Shown piece by piece: positions 24,776-33,930 of a stretch of DNA of 64,000 nucleotides. The notes beneath the pieces are model-generated. The model was not told the DNA's origin. It searched no databases and saw only the letters and a program-made list of their open reading frames with translations. The DNA comes from Paraburkholderia sp. CNPSo 3272 (GTDB lineage Bacteria > Pseudomonadota > Gammaproteobacteria > Burkholderiales > Burkholderiaceae), in contig NZ_JAMBPQ010000018.1 in the NCBI RefSeq assembly GCF_024206495.1, forward strand, positions 78,378 through 142,377, given 5' to 3'. The position numbers were made by a program, and so were the translations under genes. Every line of letters starts with the position of its first letter. Within the stretch, counting starts at the first letter, position 1.

Positions 24776-25972
24776 ATGCAAGCGTATCAAGGGAAGATCT
24801 ACGACGCCGACACGCACTTCTACGAAGTCGAGGACGCATTCAACCGCCACCTGCCCGAGAAGTTCAAGAAGGACTGGTCGTTCAGCAGCCGTGTGACGGC
24901 AGACGGCAACCGCTGCATGTATGTCGGCGAGCGCAAGGTGGAAATCAGCGAAGGCTACACCTCGGCCGAGGGGCACGTGCCGCCGCCGGGCAAGCTGCAT
25001 GAATGGCTGCGCGCGATGAAGGACGGCAAGGACAACGTCGACATGCGCGTCGCCCCGACGCCGGACATGTTCAATCGCGACGCCCGCTTGAAGAAGATGG
25101 ACGAATTCGGCGTGGAAGCCTGCACGATGTACATCGGCGAAATGGTCGCGTGCATTTCCTACCTCAACGAGCCTGCCGCCGCAAATGCCGTGTTGCATGC
25201 GTATAACCAGTGGATGCTCGACGACTGGGGCTTCAACTACAAGGACCGGATCTACACGACGCCGGTCGTCACGCTCGACGATCTCGACGCCGCCGTCGCC
25301 GAGGCCAAATGGCTGGTCGCGAACGGTGTCCGCGTAATCCTGATGCCGATGGGGCCGTTCAATGGCCGTGCGCCTGCGGACCCGTATTTCGATCCGTTCT
25401 GGTCGATCCTCAACGAAGCAGGCGTGCGTGTCACGTTCCACGTGTCGGAAGCGATCTACATGAAGGATCACATGGCGGTGTGGGGCGAGCCGGTGCAGCA
25501 GTCGCGCCAGCGTCAAACCGCCTTTGTCTGGATGCACGGTTACGGCGAGCGTCCGGTGATGGAAACGCTGTCATCGTTCATCTTCTACAATTTCTTCGAG
25601 CGTTTCCCACGCGTCAAACTGTGCAGCGCGGAAAACGGTGCCGAATGGGTGCCGTCGCTGCTCGTGAAAATGGACAAGTGCCGGGGCATGGCGAAGAATG
25701 GTTACTGGCCGTGCGGTCAACTGAAGAAGCGCCCGAGCCAGATCTTCAAGGAAAACGTGTTTGTGGTCGCGTATCCCGAGGACGACATCGGCCAGATCAT
25801 CGCGCAGACCGGATCGTCGGACTTCCTGCTGATGGGCTCCGATTATCCGCACGCGGAAGGCGTGCCGCAGCCGAAAGACTTCGCGGCGGAAGCGCTCAAT
25901 GGACTTACCGAAGAAGACACGCGCAAGATCATGTACGACAACGGCCGCAGGTTCATCCCGCTGCAGGCGTAA
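24776..25972 (+). CDS. Amidohydrolase family 2 (metal-dependent hydrolase/decarboxylase)
   Basis: A 398-residue TIM-barrel amidohydrolase of the PF04909 type. The N-terminal metal motif appears as YDADTHFYE, a central FHVSE provides another histidine, and the late LLMGSDYPHAEG provides the conserved Asp. Members hydrolyse or decarboxylate cyclic acids and ring compounds. An AGGAGAGAG ribosome site precedes the ATG at 24776. It starts a three-gene operon with an unusual crotonase and an SDR. The substrate is unknown, but ring opening or decarboxylation of an alicyclic intermediate would fit. Confidence 0.87.
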   Translation: MQAYQGKIYDADTHFYEVEDAFNRHLPEKFKKDWSFSSRVTADGNRCMYVGERKVEISEGYTSAEGHVPPPGKLHEWLRAMKDGKDNVDMRVAPTPDMFNRDARLKKMDEFGVEACTMYIGEMVACISYLNEPAAANAVLHAYNQWMLDDWGFNYKDRIYTTPVVTLDDLDAAVAEAKWLVANGVRVILMPMGPFNGRAPADPYFDPFWSILNEAGVRVTFHVSEAIYMKDHMAVWGEPVQQSRQRQTAFVWMHGYGERPVMETLSSFIFYNFFERFPRVKLCSAENGAEWVPSLLVKMDKCRGMAKNGYWPCGQLKKRPSQIFKENVFVVAYPEDDIGQIIAQTGSSDFLLMGSDYPHAEGVPQPKDFAAEALNGLTEEDTRKIMYDNGRRFIPLQA

Positions 25973-26076
25973 TCGAAGTCGCGCGGGGCGCCGGTGCTGC
26001 GGGAGTCGCAGCCGGCTATTGCGCGGCGGCGCGACCCACCGTCCCGCGCTGTCTCTTCTTTGTGAACAGGCTAGCC

Positions 26077-26871
26077 ATGAATATTTCGGACTATAAGGCG
26101 TTATTACTCGAACGCGACGGCGGCGTCCTGAGCGTCACGCTCAACCGCCCCGAAACGCTCAATGCGTTTGACGAGCAGATGGACATGGAGATGTCGCGGC
26201 TCTTTCTCGATGTCGCGGAGGACGACGAGACCCGTGTTGTCGTGTTGACGGGCGCTGGACGCGCATTCAGCGCGGGGGGAGATATCGAGCACATGCAGCA
26301 GGTCATCGACAACCCGGCGTTGTTTCTGGAAGGCATGCAGCGCGCCAAGAAAATCGTCTTCTCGATGCTCGATTGTCCGAAGCCGGTCATCGCGAAGATC
26401 AACGGTCATGCAATTGGTCTCGGCGCGACGATCGCGTTGTTTTCGGATCTTAGCTACGCGGCCAATCACGCGAAGATCGGCGATCCGCACGTGAAAGTCG
26501 GCTTCGTAGCGGGCGATGGCGGCGCGGTGATCTGGCCGCAGCTCGTGGGTTACGCAAAGGCCAAGGAATACCTCTTGACGGGTGACCTTCTCACCGCGGA
26601 GGAGGCGGCACGCCTCGGCCTCATCAATCATGCCGTGCCCGCCGACGAACTCGACGCGGTTGTCGATGCCATGGCAAAACGGCTTGCGAATGGCGCTGCA
26701 CGTGCGATTCAGTGGACCAAGGCTTCAATCAATATCGGACTCAAGCAACTTGCGCATTCGATTCTCGACGCGTCGATTGCCTACGAGGCGCTGTCGAATT
26801 TGACGCAAGACCATCAGGAAGCGGTCAACGCGTTTCGCGAGAAGCGTGAGCCGGTATTCAAGGGACGTTGA
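26077..26871 (+). CDS. Crotonase with His/Asp pair in place of catalytic glutamates
   Basis: A 264-residue crotonase-fold protein. The oxyanion segment AFSAGGDIEHM is present. The first catalytic Glu is replaced by Thr (GLGATIAL), and the second position is His138 in GDPHVKVG, followed nine residues later by Asp147 in AGDGG. This His/Asp arrangement is the one used by 6-oxocamphor hydrolase, so a hydrolase or C-C bond cleaving role is possible instead of hydration. A long open frame begins upstream at 25210 but is out of frame with the amidohydrolase and not coding; the ATG at 26077 opens a standard crotonase N-terminus. Confidence 0.87.
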   Translation: MNISDYKALLLERDGGVLSVTLNRPETLNAFDEQMDMEMSRLFLDVAEDDETRVVVLTGAGRAFSAGGDIEHMQQVIDNPALFLEGMQRAKKIVFSMLDCPKPVIAKINGHAIGLGATIALFSDLSYAANHAKIGDPHVKVGFVAGDGGAVIWPQLVGYAKAKEYLLTGDLLTAEEAARLGLINHAVPADELDAVVDAMAKRLANGAARAIQWTKASINIGLKQLAHSILDASIAYEALSNLTQDHQEAVNAFREKREPVFKGR

Positions 26872-26932
26872 TTTTATTGCGCCGGGCGCGGGACGAACCG
26901 CAGCGCCGGGCCCGGACAGGGAGTGATTGGAC

Positions 26933-27628
26933 ATGCAACGCGTAGTGGTGGTCACTGGCGGTTTTGGCATGCTGGGACGCGCGGTGGGTCGTGTATTTGC
27001 CGACAACGGGTGGAAGGTCGCGCTGATCGACAAGGCGCCTGCGCCAGACAAAGCCAATGCGGCACAATTGAATGCAGCGTGGTGGCGCGGCGGCGTCGAG
27101 CTGACCGATCTTGATTCGGCGCGTTCGGCGATGGCAGCGGCTGTTGAGCAGCTTGGCATGCTCGATGCCCTCGTTAACGTGGCAGGCGGATTTCGTTGGG
27201 AGACGCTCGTAGACGGTAGCCTCGACACCTGGGATCTGATGTACCAGATGAACGTGCGCACGGCCGCCACGGCAACGAAAGCTGCACTCGACTACTTTGC
27301 TGGCGGTGCGCAGGGCGGTCGCATCGTCAATATCGGTGCCGGCGCCGCGCTCAAGGCAGGTATGGGGATGGGCGCATACACTGCGTCGAAATCGGGGGTG
27401 ATGCGTTTGACGGAAGCGCTGGCAGAAGAACTCAAGGGGCGTTCAATTACCGTGAACGCTATCCTGCCGGGCATTATCGACACGCCGCAAAACCGTAACG
27501 ACATGCCCGACGCGGACTTTTCGCGCTGGGTGCGGCCCGAGGAAATTGCCAACGTGATTCTTTTTCTCGCTTCGGAAGCTGCATCGGGTGTAACCGGCGC
27601 ATTGATTCCGGTTACGGGGCGAACTTGA
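26933..27628 (+). CDS. Short-chain dehydrogenase/reductase
   Basis: A 231-residue compact SDR with VVVVTGGFGMLGRA, NVAGG, VNIGAGAALKAG and the catalytic YTASK. The serine normally found before the tyrosine is not obvious (IGAG), which may affect activity. GGGAG precedes the ATG at 26933. It is the third gene of the amidohydrolase operon and likely a ketone/alcohol oxidoreductase. Confidence 0.85.
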   Translation: MQRVVVVTGGFGMLGRAVGRVFADNGWKVALIDKAPAPDKANAAQLNAAWWRGGVELTDLDSARSAMAAAVEQLGMLDALVNVAGGFRWETLVDGSLDTWDLMYQMNVRTAATATKAALDYFAGGAQGGRIVNIGAGAALKAGMGMGAYTASKSGVMRLTEALAEELKGRSITVNAILPGIIDTPQNRNDMPDADFSRWVRPEEIANVILFLASEAASGVTGALIPVTGRT

Positions 27629-27691
27629 AGTTGCGCAAACTGGAAACGGCGGTTGACGCCTGATTCGAGGCGTCAACCGCGTAATGGCGTT

Positions 27692-28849
27692 TCACGTGAG
27701 GCGCGCGAGCGAATCGTTGCTGAATCCGAGAAAGGGCTCGCCAAGGCGGGCACGCCGAGCCCAGTTCGGGTCGTGCAGAAGCGAACGTCCCACGCCAACA
27801 AGGTCAAACTCGTTGCGCGAGAAACGATCCAGCAGTGGTGTCAGGTCGGGTTGTACCGATGTCTCGGCTCCGGCCATGGAATCGTAGTAACCCTTATTAA
27901 TACCGATTCCGCCCACCGCCATAGAATACCGGCCGGTCACTTTCTTTACCCAGCCCGCGAGATTCATCTCCGAGCCCGGGAATTCCGCGCGATTGAAATA
28001 GCGCGTGCTCGCCTCGAAGATATCGACGCCGGCTTGCGCTAGCGGTGCGAGGATCTGTTCGAGCTCGTGCGGATCGTTGGCGAGGCGAGCACGGAAATCC
28101 TGCTGTTTCCACTGTGAAAAGCGGAATGTAATCGGCATCGTATCGCCGATCGCTTCGCGGATTGCACGCACGACTTCCGCGGCAAAGCGGCTGCGGGCCG
28201 CGAGATCCTTACCCCATTCGTCCGTGCGTTGATTGGTCTGCGCCCAAAGGAACGCATCGATCAGATAGCCGTGACCGCCGTGGATGGCGATACCGTCGAA
28301 TCCGGCGGCCTTCGCAAAACGTGCGCTTCGACCGTAAGCGGCGATGACATCGGCGATCTCGACGTCGGTCATTGGCCGCGTTGGCGGCATGACCCGCTCC
28401 ATGTAGGCTGCGTTGAGCGAGGTCGTGCGTCCGGACGGCCCCCACAGTCCCGATGGACGCAGTGGCGTGGCGGCAGGGAAGGGGCCTGTGTTCGCCTCTT
28501 TCATCGGCCCCATATGCCACAGTTGCGGAAAGATAACGCCCCCGCTTGCGTGAACTTCGTCCGTCACTCGTCGCCACGCGGCGACCGACTCTTCTCCGGC
28601 GAGCACGGGAATCGAATTTTCGCCAAGTCCTGCTTCGCCAAGCGCCGCCGGGTGGTCTACACCGACACCTTCCGTGATGATGAGGCCTGTCTCGCCCTGA
28701 GCGCGCCGCTTGTAGTAGGCGGCGACGTCACTGCCGGGCAGTCCATTGGGGGAAAAACCGCGAGTCATGGGGGACATGACGATACGGTTGGCAAGCGTGA
28801 CGCCTCTAACGGCGAGAGGCGTAAAGAGCGATTCGGTGCTCATATCCAT
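27692..28849 (-). CDS. Old Yellow Enzyme-type NADH:flavin oxidoreductase
   Basis: A 385-residue FMN TIM-barrel enzyme with NRIVMSPMTR at the N-terminus, the IHGGHGYLIDAFLW active-site segment with the His pair, and a C-terminal DLVGVGRSLLHDPNW phosphate-binding stretch. The family reduces activated C=C bonds of enones, and terpenoid enones are classic substrates. No ribosome site precedes the double start ATG-GAT-ATG; the motif CAACTATATG lies directly upstream, so initiation may be at the second ATG or on a short leader. It is divergent from the thioesterase. Confidence 0.9.
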   Translation of the reverse strand: MDMSTESLFTPLAVRGVTLANRIVMSPMTRGFSPNGLPGSDVAAYYKRRAQGETGLIITEGVGVDHPAALGEAGLGENSIPVLAGEESVAAWRRVTDEVHASGGVIFPQLWHMGPMKEANTGPFPAATPLRPSGLWGPSGRTTSLNAAYMERVMPPTRPMTDVEIADVIAAYGRSARFAKAAGFDGIAIHGGHGYLIDAFLWAQTNQRTDEWGKDLAARSRFAAEVVRAIREAIGDTMPITFRFSQWKQQDFRARLANDPHELEQILAPLAQAGVDIFEASTRYFNRAEFPGSEMNLAGWVKKVTGRYSMAVGGIGINKGYYDSMAGAETSVQPDLTPLLDRFSRNEFDLVGVGRSLLHDPNWARRARLGEPFLGFSNDSLARLT

Positions 28850-28945
28850 TCATATAGTTGACTTGCGTGCGAATAATGATACGCTATGTCTTGCCGATGA
28901 AAAAGGAAATATTGGCGCCGGGCAGATACGGCGTTGAAGAGGAGG

Positions 28946-29416
28946 ATGGCATTGGAACAAGTACATGCGCCGGCGTCAGATGCGCTTGAAGAGGGGGGCG
29001 AAAAGCTCATTCCCGAGGGCTTTGCATTGATGCCCGAGTTTGGCCCCTTCCATCAGATGTTCGGACCTACGTACTTTCGCAAGAGCGAGCGCGGGCACGT
29101 CGTTGGTATGTATGTGCGCGAGGCGCATCGGAATCTCGGCCAGATGATGCACGGCGGCGCCGTTTGTATGCTGGCGGATACAGCCATTACGTGGGCAAGC
29201 AAGTATTCGCGCCAACCGGCGGTGAAGGTGTTGACGACGGGCCTGACGGTCAACTTCATGGGCAACGCGGAGCCGGGCGACTGGGTGGAGGCCCATGTCG
29301 ACGTTCTGCGTTCTGGAAAACGAGTGATTTTGTCGGACTGCCGGATCTGGGCCAATGCGAAATGCATTGCCCAGGCATCCGGGCAGTTTCAGGTGATGGG
29401 CGAAGTCGCCAGCTAG
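28946..29416 (+). CDS. PaaI-type hotdog thioesterase
   Basis: A 156-residue hotdog protein with the PaaI signature NLGQMMHGGAVCMLADTAI, including the HGG and the catalytic-side Asp. It should hydrolyse an acyl-CoA thioester, perhaps rescuing dead-end CoA esters. Start choice is uncertain: a strong AGAGGAGG (28938-28945) sits 6 nt before a TTG at 28952 and directly before the ATG at 28946. Confidence 0.85.
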   Translation: MALEQVHAPASDALEEGGEKLIPEGFALMPEFGPFHQMFGPTYFRKSERGHVVGMYVREAHRNLGQMMHGGAVCMLADTAITWASKYSRQPAVKVLTTGLTVNFMGNAEPGDWVEAHVDVLRSGKRVILSDCRIWANAKCIAQASGQFQVMGEVAS

Positions 29417-29446
29417 TCTGCCGGCGAGGCGGGCGCGCTGCGAACT

Positions 29447-30157
29447 TTACTGCATTGCCCTGGCCCGAACCTTATCGAGCGTTGCGCGATACTTCCAGGC
29501 GGTCAACAGGATCCGATGAATCCGCTCGGCCCTGCGCTTGCGTTCTGCGCGCGTAGTCTGGATCGCGAGGTGCACTTCAGGGGCACCGGTGACCAGCGTG
29601 AGGAGGTCGCGTGCCGCGTTCGCGGGGTCGTCGATGTCGATCATGCCATTCGCCGCTGCGGCTTCCAGAACGCCCGTAAGCGGCTCTAGCATCGTCACTA
29701 CGAACTGCAGAAACTGCCTGGCGACGTCCGGGAAACGTATCGCTTCGCCGATCACCATGCGCGAAGTGTGCATGCTGTCGGGAATGGCCATGTGTTCGAC
29801 GAGTGCATCGATGAGGGATGCCAGGTTCGTCGAAAAATCGCGGCTGGGCTCGATGTGCTGAGCGATCTTGCCGCGCAGATCGGACATCCCGCGCCAGACG
29901 ATGGAGCGGAAAAGCTCTTCCTTCGTGCCAAACTGGCGGTAAACGGTCGTTTTGCTGACGCCTGCAAGGGATGCGATTTCCTCGACCCTGGCGGCGCCGA
30001 AGCCCTCCCGCATGAAGACCGACTTGGCGGCGTCGAGCAGCCGCTCGCGCAGCTGGAGCGCGTCGTCGTGGGTGGGCCGGCCGGCCGTTCGAGGTTTGCC
30101 CGCCGCAGCGAGCCGTGAGGCTCCGTCGGGAGCCTGAACTGCCATAGGTTTGGACAT
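29447..30157 (-). CDS. TetR/AcrR-family transcriptional regulator
   Basis: A 236-residue TetR protein with the DNA-binding region at about residues 38-85 (LLDAAKSVFMREGFGAARVEEIA, SKTTVYRQFGTKEELF) and an AefR-like C-terminal region. It lies at the end of the leftward LuxC/LuxE operon, separated by a strong hairpin, and just after the thioesterase converging from the left. Its targets are unknown. The upstream region contains GTATACTC, also found near 24571 and 38780. Confidence 0.9.
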   Translation of the reverse strand: MSKPMAVQAPDGASRLAAAGKPRTAGRPTHDDALQLRERLLDAAKSVFMREGFGAARVEEIASLAGVSKTTVYRQFGTKEELFRSIVWRGMSDLRGKIAQHIEPSRDFSTNLASLIDALVEHMAIPDSMHTSRMVIGEAIRFPDVARQFLQFVVTMLEPLTGVLEAAAANGMIDIDDPANAARDLLTLVTGAPEVHLAIQTTRAERKRRAERIHRILLTAWKYRATLDKVRARAMQ

Positions 30158-30199
30158 CGTTGAGCGTTTGATGACGGAATTAGGGCATCAGTATACTCA

Positions 30200-30241
30200 C
30201 GAGCCCCAAGGGGCGCCAATCATGGCGCCCCCTGGGGCTCG
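30200..30241 (-). terminator. Very strong hairpin at the end of the LuxC/LuxE operon
   Basis: Two 18-nt arms (30200-30217 and 30224-30241) pair with a single mismatch around the loop AATCAT. It lies 19 nt beyond the stop of the last operon gene and upstream of the TetR gene. It lacks a T-tract, but its strength suggests termination or 3' end protection. Confidence 0.6.
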
Positions 30242-30259
30242 AAGCGCTCGCGAAAGGGG

Positions 30260-31624
30260 TCAAACGTTGATCATTCCCCGCACATACGACTCCATCGTGC
30301 CCGCGCACGAGAGCTTGTCTTCGCCTTCTTCCAGGTCGGCATAGCGCCCAACCTGCCTGATCAGCGGTCCGTTGAGGCCGTCCGTGTTGCCGGCCGGTGA
30401 GAAGTCCACCGTGACTTTGTCGCCAGTGATGAATCCGCCCCAGTATCCCTCGGCCAGGAGGTCGAAAAACGCGAAGCGGCCCTCCATAGCGCCCCTGCCA
30501 TCCGCAGGATTCAGCAGTTGCTCACCGGACTTGTCGAGCACGAATGGAACGATCCAGGGGCAGATTGCGTAGCCTTGGGCTACTTCCGACCAGGGGCCGG
30601 TCCCGATCATTTCGGACATGCCATAACTGTTCTGGACGTTCTCTGGGCGAATGCCATAGAAGCGTATGATCTGCTCTCGATAGTCGGCGGGCGCTGAGGT
30701 GCCTTTCAATCCGCCGCCGGTCGTGATCACGGTCTCGGGGTGGCAGATTCCATCGGCGAAGCCGCGTTGGCGGGCGCGCTCCACGAGCGTCCAGTGCAGC
30801 GACCAGTTGCCCTGCACGAGAACGGGCACGTCGCGCTGCGCGAGCAGCTTGTCGAGAAAGCTGTCGATCATCGCGCCAGTATGGCGCTGTCGCGCCACCG
30901 CATGCTCCTGAAAAGCTGCGACTTCGCTGGGTTTGGCGGAGCCGTCGGCAATGGCACGACGCATGCGGCCCATCGAGATCGTTGCGGAAGCAAACACCGG
31001 CTCGTCGAACATCAGCGTGCTCTCGGCGCCAAGTCGCTTCGCTGCGCCGAGTACCGGTTCGATGTGACGATGCGCACCGGCCGGCGGCATCATCAGGAAG
31101 ACCGGGCGCTTGCCGAAATCACGGCGGATCAGTTCGTTACCGTGAACGCCGAGTTTCACACACGACTCGGTGACGTTCTCGAGATCGGCTCGCGTCTGGT
31201 TGATGAAGCTGCATTTCCCGGACGTGCCGCTTGAGCTGAACACGTAGTGTCCCGCTTCGCGCAACCGGCCCATCCATGTGTCGACGTCTTCCACGCCCGT
31301 CATATCGACGTCGCTCACTGGGGCGCTCGAAAGCGTCTGCAGCCACGCCGCGAGATGTTTCCAGCGGCCGTTGTCGATGAATTGCTCGGGGTAGCTCTTG
31401 TAGATCTGATGCGCGAACAGGAGCGGAACCATGTCCGCGTGGCGGTCGATGGATTCAACGCCCATGTCGTCCGCCCGGCGGCGCAGCAGCCTGATCTGGT
31501 TGCGGCGCTCGGCGAAACGCTCTTGCATGGCGGCGAGCTGAAGCTCGCGAAGGTCCTCAGGATGGTTGCGGAACGGATCGGCGTCACCGCGAAGCATTGC
31601 GTAAAATGGGTCCAGTGCGGACAT
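30260..31624 (-). CDS. LuxE-like acyl-protein synthetase (paralogue 1)
   Basis: A 454-residue member of the LuxE/acyl-protein synthetase family of adenylating enzymes. Visible are the ATP-loop-like SSSGTSGKCSF, TTGGGLKG, the YGMSE motif, TGDKV and a near-C-terminal DKLSCAGTMESYVRG with Cys440. The position of this Cys, 14 residues from the end, matches the acyl-accepting Cys of bacterial LuxE. It would activate a carboxylic acid as acyl-AMP and hand it to a reductase. GGGAG precedes the ATG at 31622-31624. It is the last gene of the operon, 31 nt after the SDR. Confidence 0.85.
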   Translation of the reverse strand: MSALDPFYAMLRGDADPFRNHPEDLRELQLAAMQERFAERRNQIRLLRRRADDMGVESIDRHADMVPLLFAHQIYKSYPEQFIDNGRWKHLAAWLQTLSSAPVSDVDMTGVEDVDTWMGRLREAGHYVFSSSGTSGKCSFINQTRADLENVTESCVKLGVHGNELIRRDFGKRPVFLMMPPAGAHRHIEPVLGAAKRLGAESTLMFDEPVFASATISMGRMRRAIADGSAKPSEVAAFQEHAVARQRHTGAMIDSFLDKLLAQRDVPVLVQGNWSLHWTLVERARQRGFADGICHPETVITTGGGLKGTSAPADYREQIIRFYGIRPENVQNSYGMSEMIGTGPWSEVAQGYAICPWIVPFVLDKSGEQLLNPADGRGAMEGRFAFFDLLAEGYWGGFITGDKVTVDFSPAGNTDGLNGPLIRQVGRYADLEEGEDKLSCAGTMESYVRGMINV

Positions 31625-31655
31625 GTCGTCTCCCGGGCAACGAGCTTCTGCAGCG

Positions 31656-32507
31656 TTAGCGATCGAAGTCAGTGGAACTCGACACGTCGAGCCACGCTTC
31701 AAGATTGTCCTGCACGGACGCGAGCTTCTTTCGGACGACGTCGACGGCATCCGGGCCGAGCGGCAACCGCAGCGGCGGGTTCTCCGCAGACACCGCGCGC
31801 ACGACGGCGGCGGCGGCCTTGGCTGGATCTCCCGCCTGCGTGCCGTGGTAGCCGCCCATCATCTGGCGCATCTTGCCCACCGTTTCAGCGTAGGCAGGCG
31901 ATTCGATCTCGCTCCATTTCAGCGAGCCGCCCGCGAAATTCGTGCGAAAACCGCCGGGTTCGACGATAGTCACGTGAATTCCGAACGGCTTTAGTTCTCG
32001 CGCGAGCGATTCGGACAGGCCTTCGATCGCGTGTTTCGAGGCGCAATAGAAGCTGCAGCCCGTGATTCCGATTACGCCGGCTACCGAGGAGAAGTTCACG
32101 ATGTGCCCGCGTTTTCGCTCGCGAAAATGGGGCAGCACGGCGCGGATCACGTTGACCGTGCCAAACACGTTGGTATCGAAGAGCCGACGCGCTTCTGTGT
32201 CGGAGACTTCTTCGAGTGCGCCGAACAGGCCGTAGCCGGCGTTATTCACAAGAACGTCGATTGCGCCCGCCCGGCCAAGAGCCTGTTCGACAGCGCGCGG
32301 AACCGATGCGGCGTCGGTGACGTCGAGCAGCACGCCGTACGCGCGCCCGGGCGCGAGACTTTCGAATGGCGCTAGCTGCGCGTCGTTGCGCACAGTGCCC
32401 ACCACCTTGTCACCGCGTGCGAGGGCCGCTTCCGCAAGGGACCGGCCGAAGCCGGACGAAACTCCCGTGATGAACCACACGGCCGGATTTGTCGTTTGCT
32501 CAGTCAT
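31656..32507 (-). CDS. Short-chain dehydrogenase between two LuxE-like genes
   Basis: A 283-residue classical SDR of the longer, retinol-dehydrogenase-like kind: TGVSSGFGRSL, VNNAGYGLFG, NFSSVAG and the catalytic YCASK, with a C-terminal extension containing AAAAVVRAV. It could reduce the aldehyde made by the LuxC/LuxE proteins to an alcohol, or supply their substrate. It is embedded in the operon with gaps of 37 and 31 nt. No clear ribosome site is visible before the ATG. Confidence 0.87.
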   Translation of the reverse strand: MTEQTTNPAVWFITGVSSGFGRSLAEAALARGDKVVGTVRNDAQLAPFESLAPGRAYGVLLDVTDAASVPRAVEQALGRAGAIDVLVNNAGYGLFGALEEVSDTEARRLFDTNVFGTVNVIRAVLPHFRERKRGHIVNFSSVAGVIGITGCSFYCASKHAIEGLSESLARELKPFGIHVTIVEPGGFRTNFAGGSLKWSEIESPAYAETVGKMRQMMGGYHGTQAGDPAKAAAAVVRAVSAENPPLRLPLGPDAVDVVRKKLASVQDNLEAWLDVSSSTDFDR

Positions 32508-32538
32508 TGTGGAGTAGGTCTACATAATATTGAAAAGA

Positions 32539-32556
32539 ATTGCCTCAATTGGCAAT
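32539..32556 (-). repeat. Inverted repeat around the stop of LuxE-like paralogue 2
   Basis: ATTGCC-TCAATT-GGCAAT. On the minus strand it is followed by TCTTTTC, giving a weak terminator or attenuator inside the operon. Confidence 0.3.
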
Positions 32557-33930
32557 ACGGGCTTCGGTCATATCCGCAATTTCTCCGCGGACATAGGCGT
32601 CGATCGTGCCGGCACACGAAAGCTTGTCGTCGCCGCCGGGCAGATCCTTGTAGCGCACCACGTCGCGTATGACGGGCGTTCGCACGCCGTCGATGCCATG
32701 GCCGAACTCCACGGTGACCTTGTCCCCGCTGATGACACCGCCCCAGCGGCCGTCGGCGAGCAGATCGATCATCGCAAGCCGTCCTTCGACGACACCTTTT
32801 CCGGCACGTGGATTCAGCAGCTGCTCGCCGGTGGAATCGAGCACTAGCGGGACGAGCCACGGCGGTACCGTCCACGCTTTCGCTTCATGGAACCACGGGC
32901 AGAACCCCGATACTTCGCCCATGCCGTATCCATCGTTGAAATTGGTCGCGTTGAAATTGAAGAAGCGTTCGCACTGCTGCTGGAAGTCTTCCGGCAAATT
33001 CGCACCCTTCTTGCCGCCGCCGATACTGATGATCGTATCGGGGTGGAAGTCGCCGTCGGGAATGCCTCGTTCGCGCGCCGTGACTACGATCTGGTAGAGC
33101 ATCCCCATCATGCCCATGATGAACATCGGTTCGTGGCGCCGCTCGAGCAACTCGTCGATGAAGCGCCGGAAGTCGGCTTGCACACGCGCGGTGCGTTCAC
33201 GATTTTCGTTCTGGAAAGCTTCGATTTCGCTGGGCAACGCAGTGCCGTCCGCAATCGCCCGCCGCATGCGCGCCATGCGCGTGGTCTGGGCGGCGCTTTG
33301 TGGCACATCCGACATGTAGTGAACGTCGCCAGGCAGTGCAATCGACTCGGCGAACTTCGCCATGCGCTCGGTACCGGTGTAGGACCCGGAAGAGGGCGTC
33401 AACAGGTACGCGGGATAACGGCGCGACCGATCGCGCATGGCGCTTGCCGCCCAGCGAATACCCTGGTCGAGCAGGCGCCAGCCGAGCTCACGGTCGGTTT
33501 CGCTCTGGTAGATGAATGACTGCTTCCCCGAGGTGCCGCTCGAACTCATCACATAGTGGCCGTTGCGGCGCAACTCGTTGATCCAGTCGTCGAGATTGGC
33601 GACTCTACTGTAGTCGAGCCCATCGATCTTGTTCGTCGTAAGGGTTTGAAGCCATGCCGTGAGATGACGCCATTTGCCGCTTTCGATGAACGAATCGGGA
33701 TAGCTTTTGTAGACGGCGTCGGCGAATAGCAGCGGCACTGCGTCGTCCAGCGTGCCAAGTTCCGTTACACCGGCGTCGCTGGCCCGCTTGTCGAGAATGC
33801 GAATCTGTTGACGGCGCTGCGCGAAACGCTCCCGTACGGCGTGCAGCTGAACGGTATGGAGGTTTTCAGGCGCGTTGCGAAAGGGGTCCTGCAGATCGGT
33901 GAATTGCAGGAGGGAGGAAAGGGCATGCAT
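32545..33930 (-). CDS. LuxE-like acyl-protein synthetase (paralogue 2)
   Basis: A 461-residue paralogue of the LuxE-like gene to its left, recognisable by the shared DPFRN-PE-L N-terminus, SSSGTSGKQSF, SIGGGKKG, GYGMGE, SGDKV and DKLSCAGTIDAYVRG with Cys439. It should form acyl-AMP and an acyl-Cys intermediate. The start ATG overlaps the stop of the LuxC-like gene (TAATG), with GGGGGAGA upstream inside that gene, so the two are translationally coupled and probably form one complex. The insert region between the ATP loop and the GGG motif differs from paralogue 1, suggesting another acyl specificity. Confidence 0.86.
   Translation of the reverse strand: MHALSSLLQFTDLQDPFRNAPENLHTVQLHAVRERFAQRRQQIRILDKRASDAGVTELGTLDDAVPLLFADAVYKSYPDSFIESGKWRHLTAWLQTLTTNKIDGLDYSRVANLDDWINELRRNGHYVMSSSGTSGKQSFIYQSETDRELGWRLLDQGIRWAASAMRDRSRRYPAYLLTPSSGSYTGTERMAKFAESIALPGDVHYMSDVPQSAAQTTRMARMRRAIADGTALPSEIEAFQNENRERTARVQADFRRFIDELLERRHEPMFIMGMMGMLYQIVVTARERGIPDGDFHPDTIISIGGGKKGANLPEDFQQQCERFFNFNATNFNDGYGMGEVSGFCPWFHEAKAWTVPPWLVPLVLDSTGEQLLNPRAGKGVVEGRLAMIDLLADGRWGGVISGDKVTVEFGHGIDGVRTPVIRDVVRYKDLPGGDDKLSCAGTIDAYVRGEIADMTEARIAN

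Noticed and set aside
25210..26076. Long upstream extension of the crotonase at 26077
   Set aside because: It runs out of frame through the amidohydrolase gene, so it is a shadow; the two genes are not a fusion.
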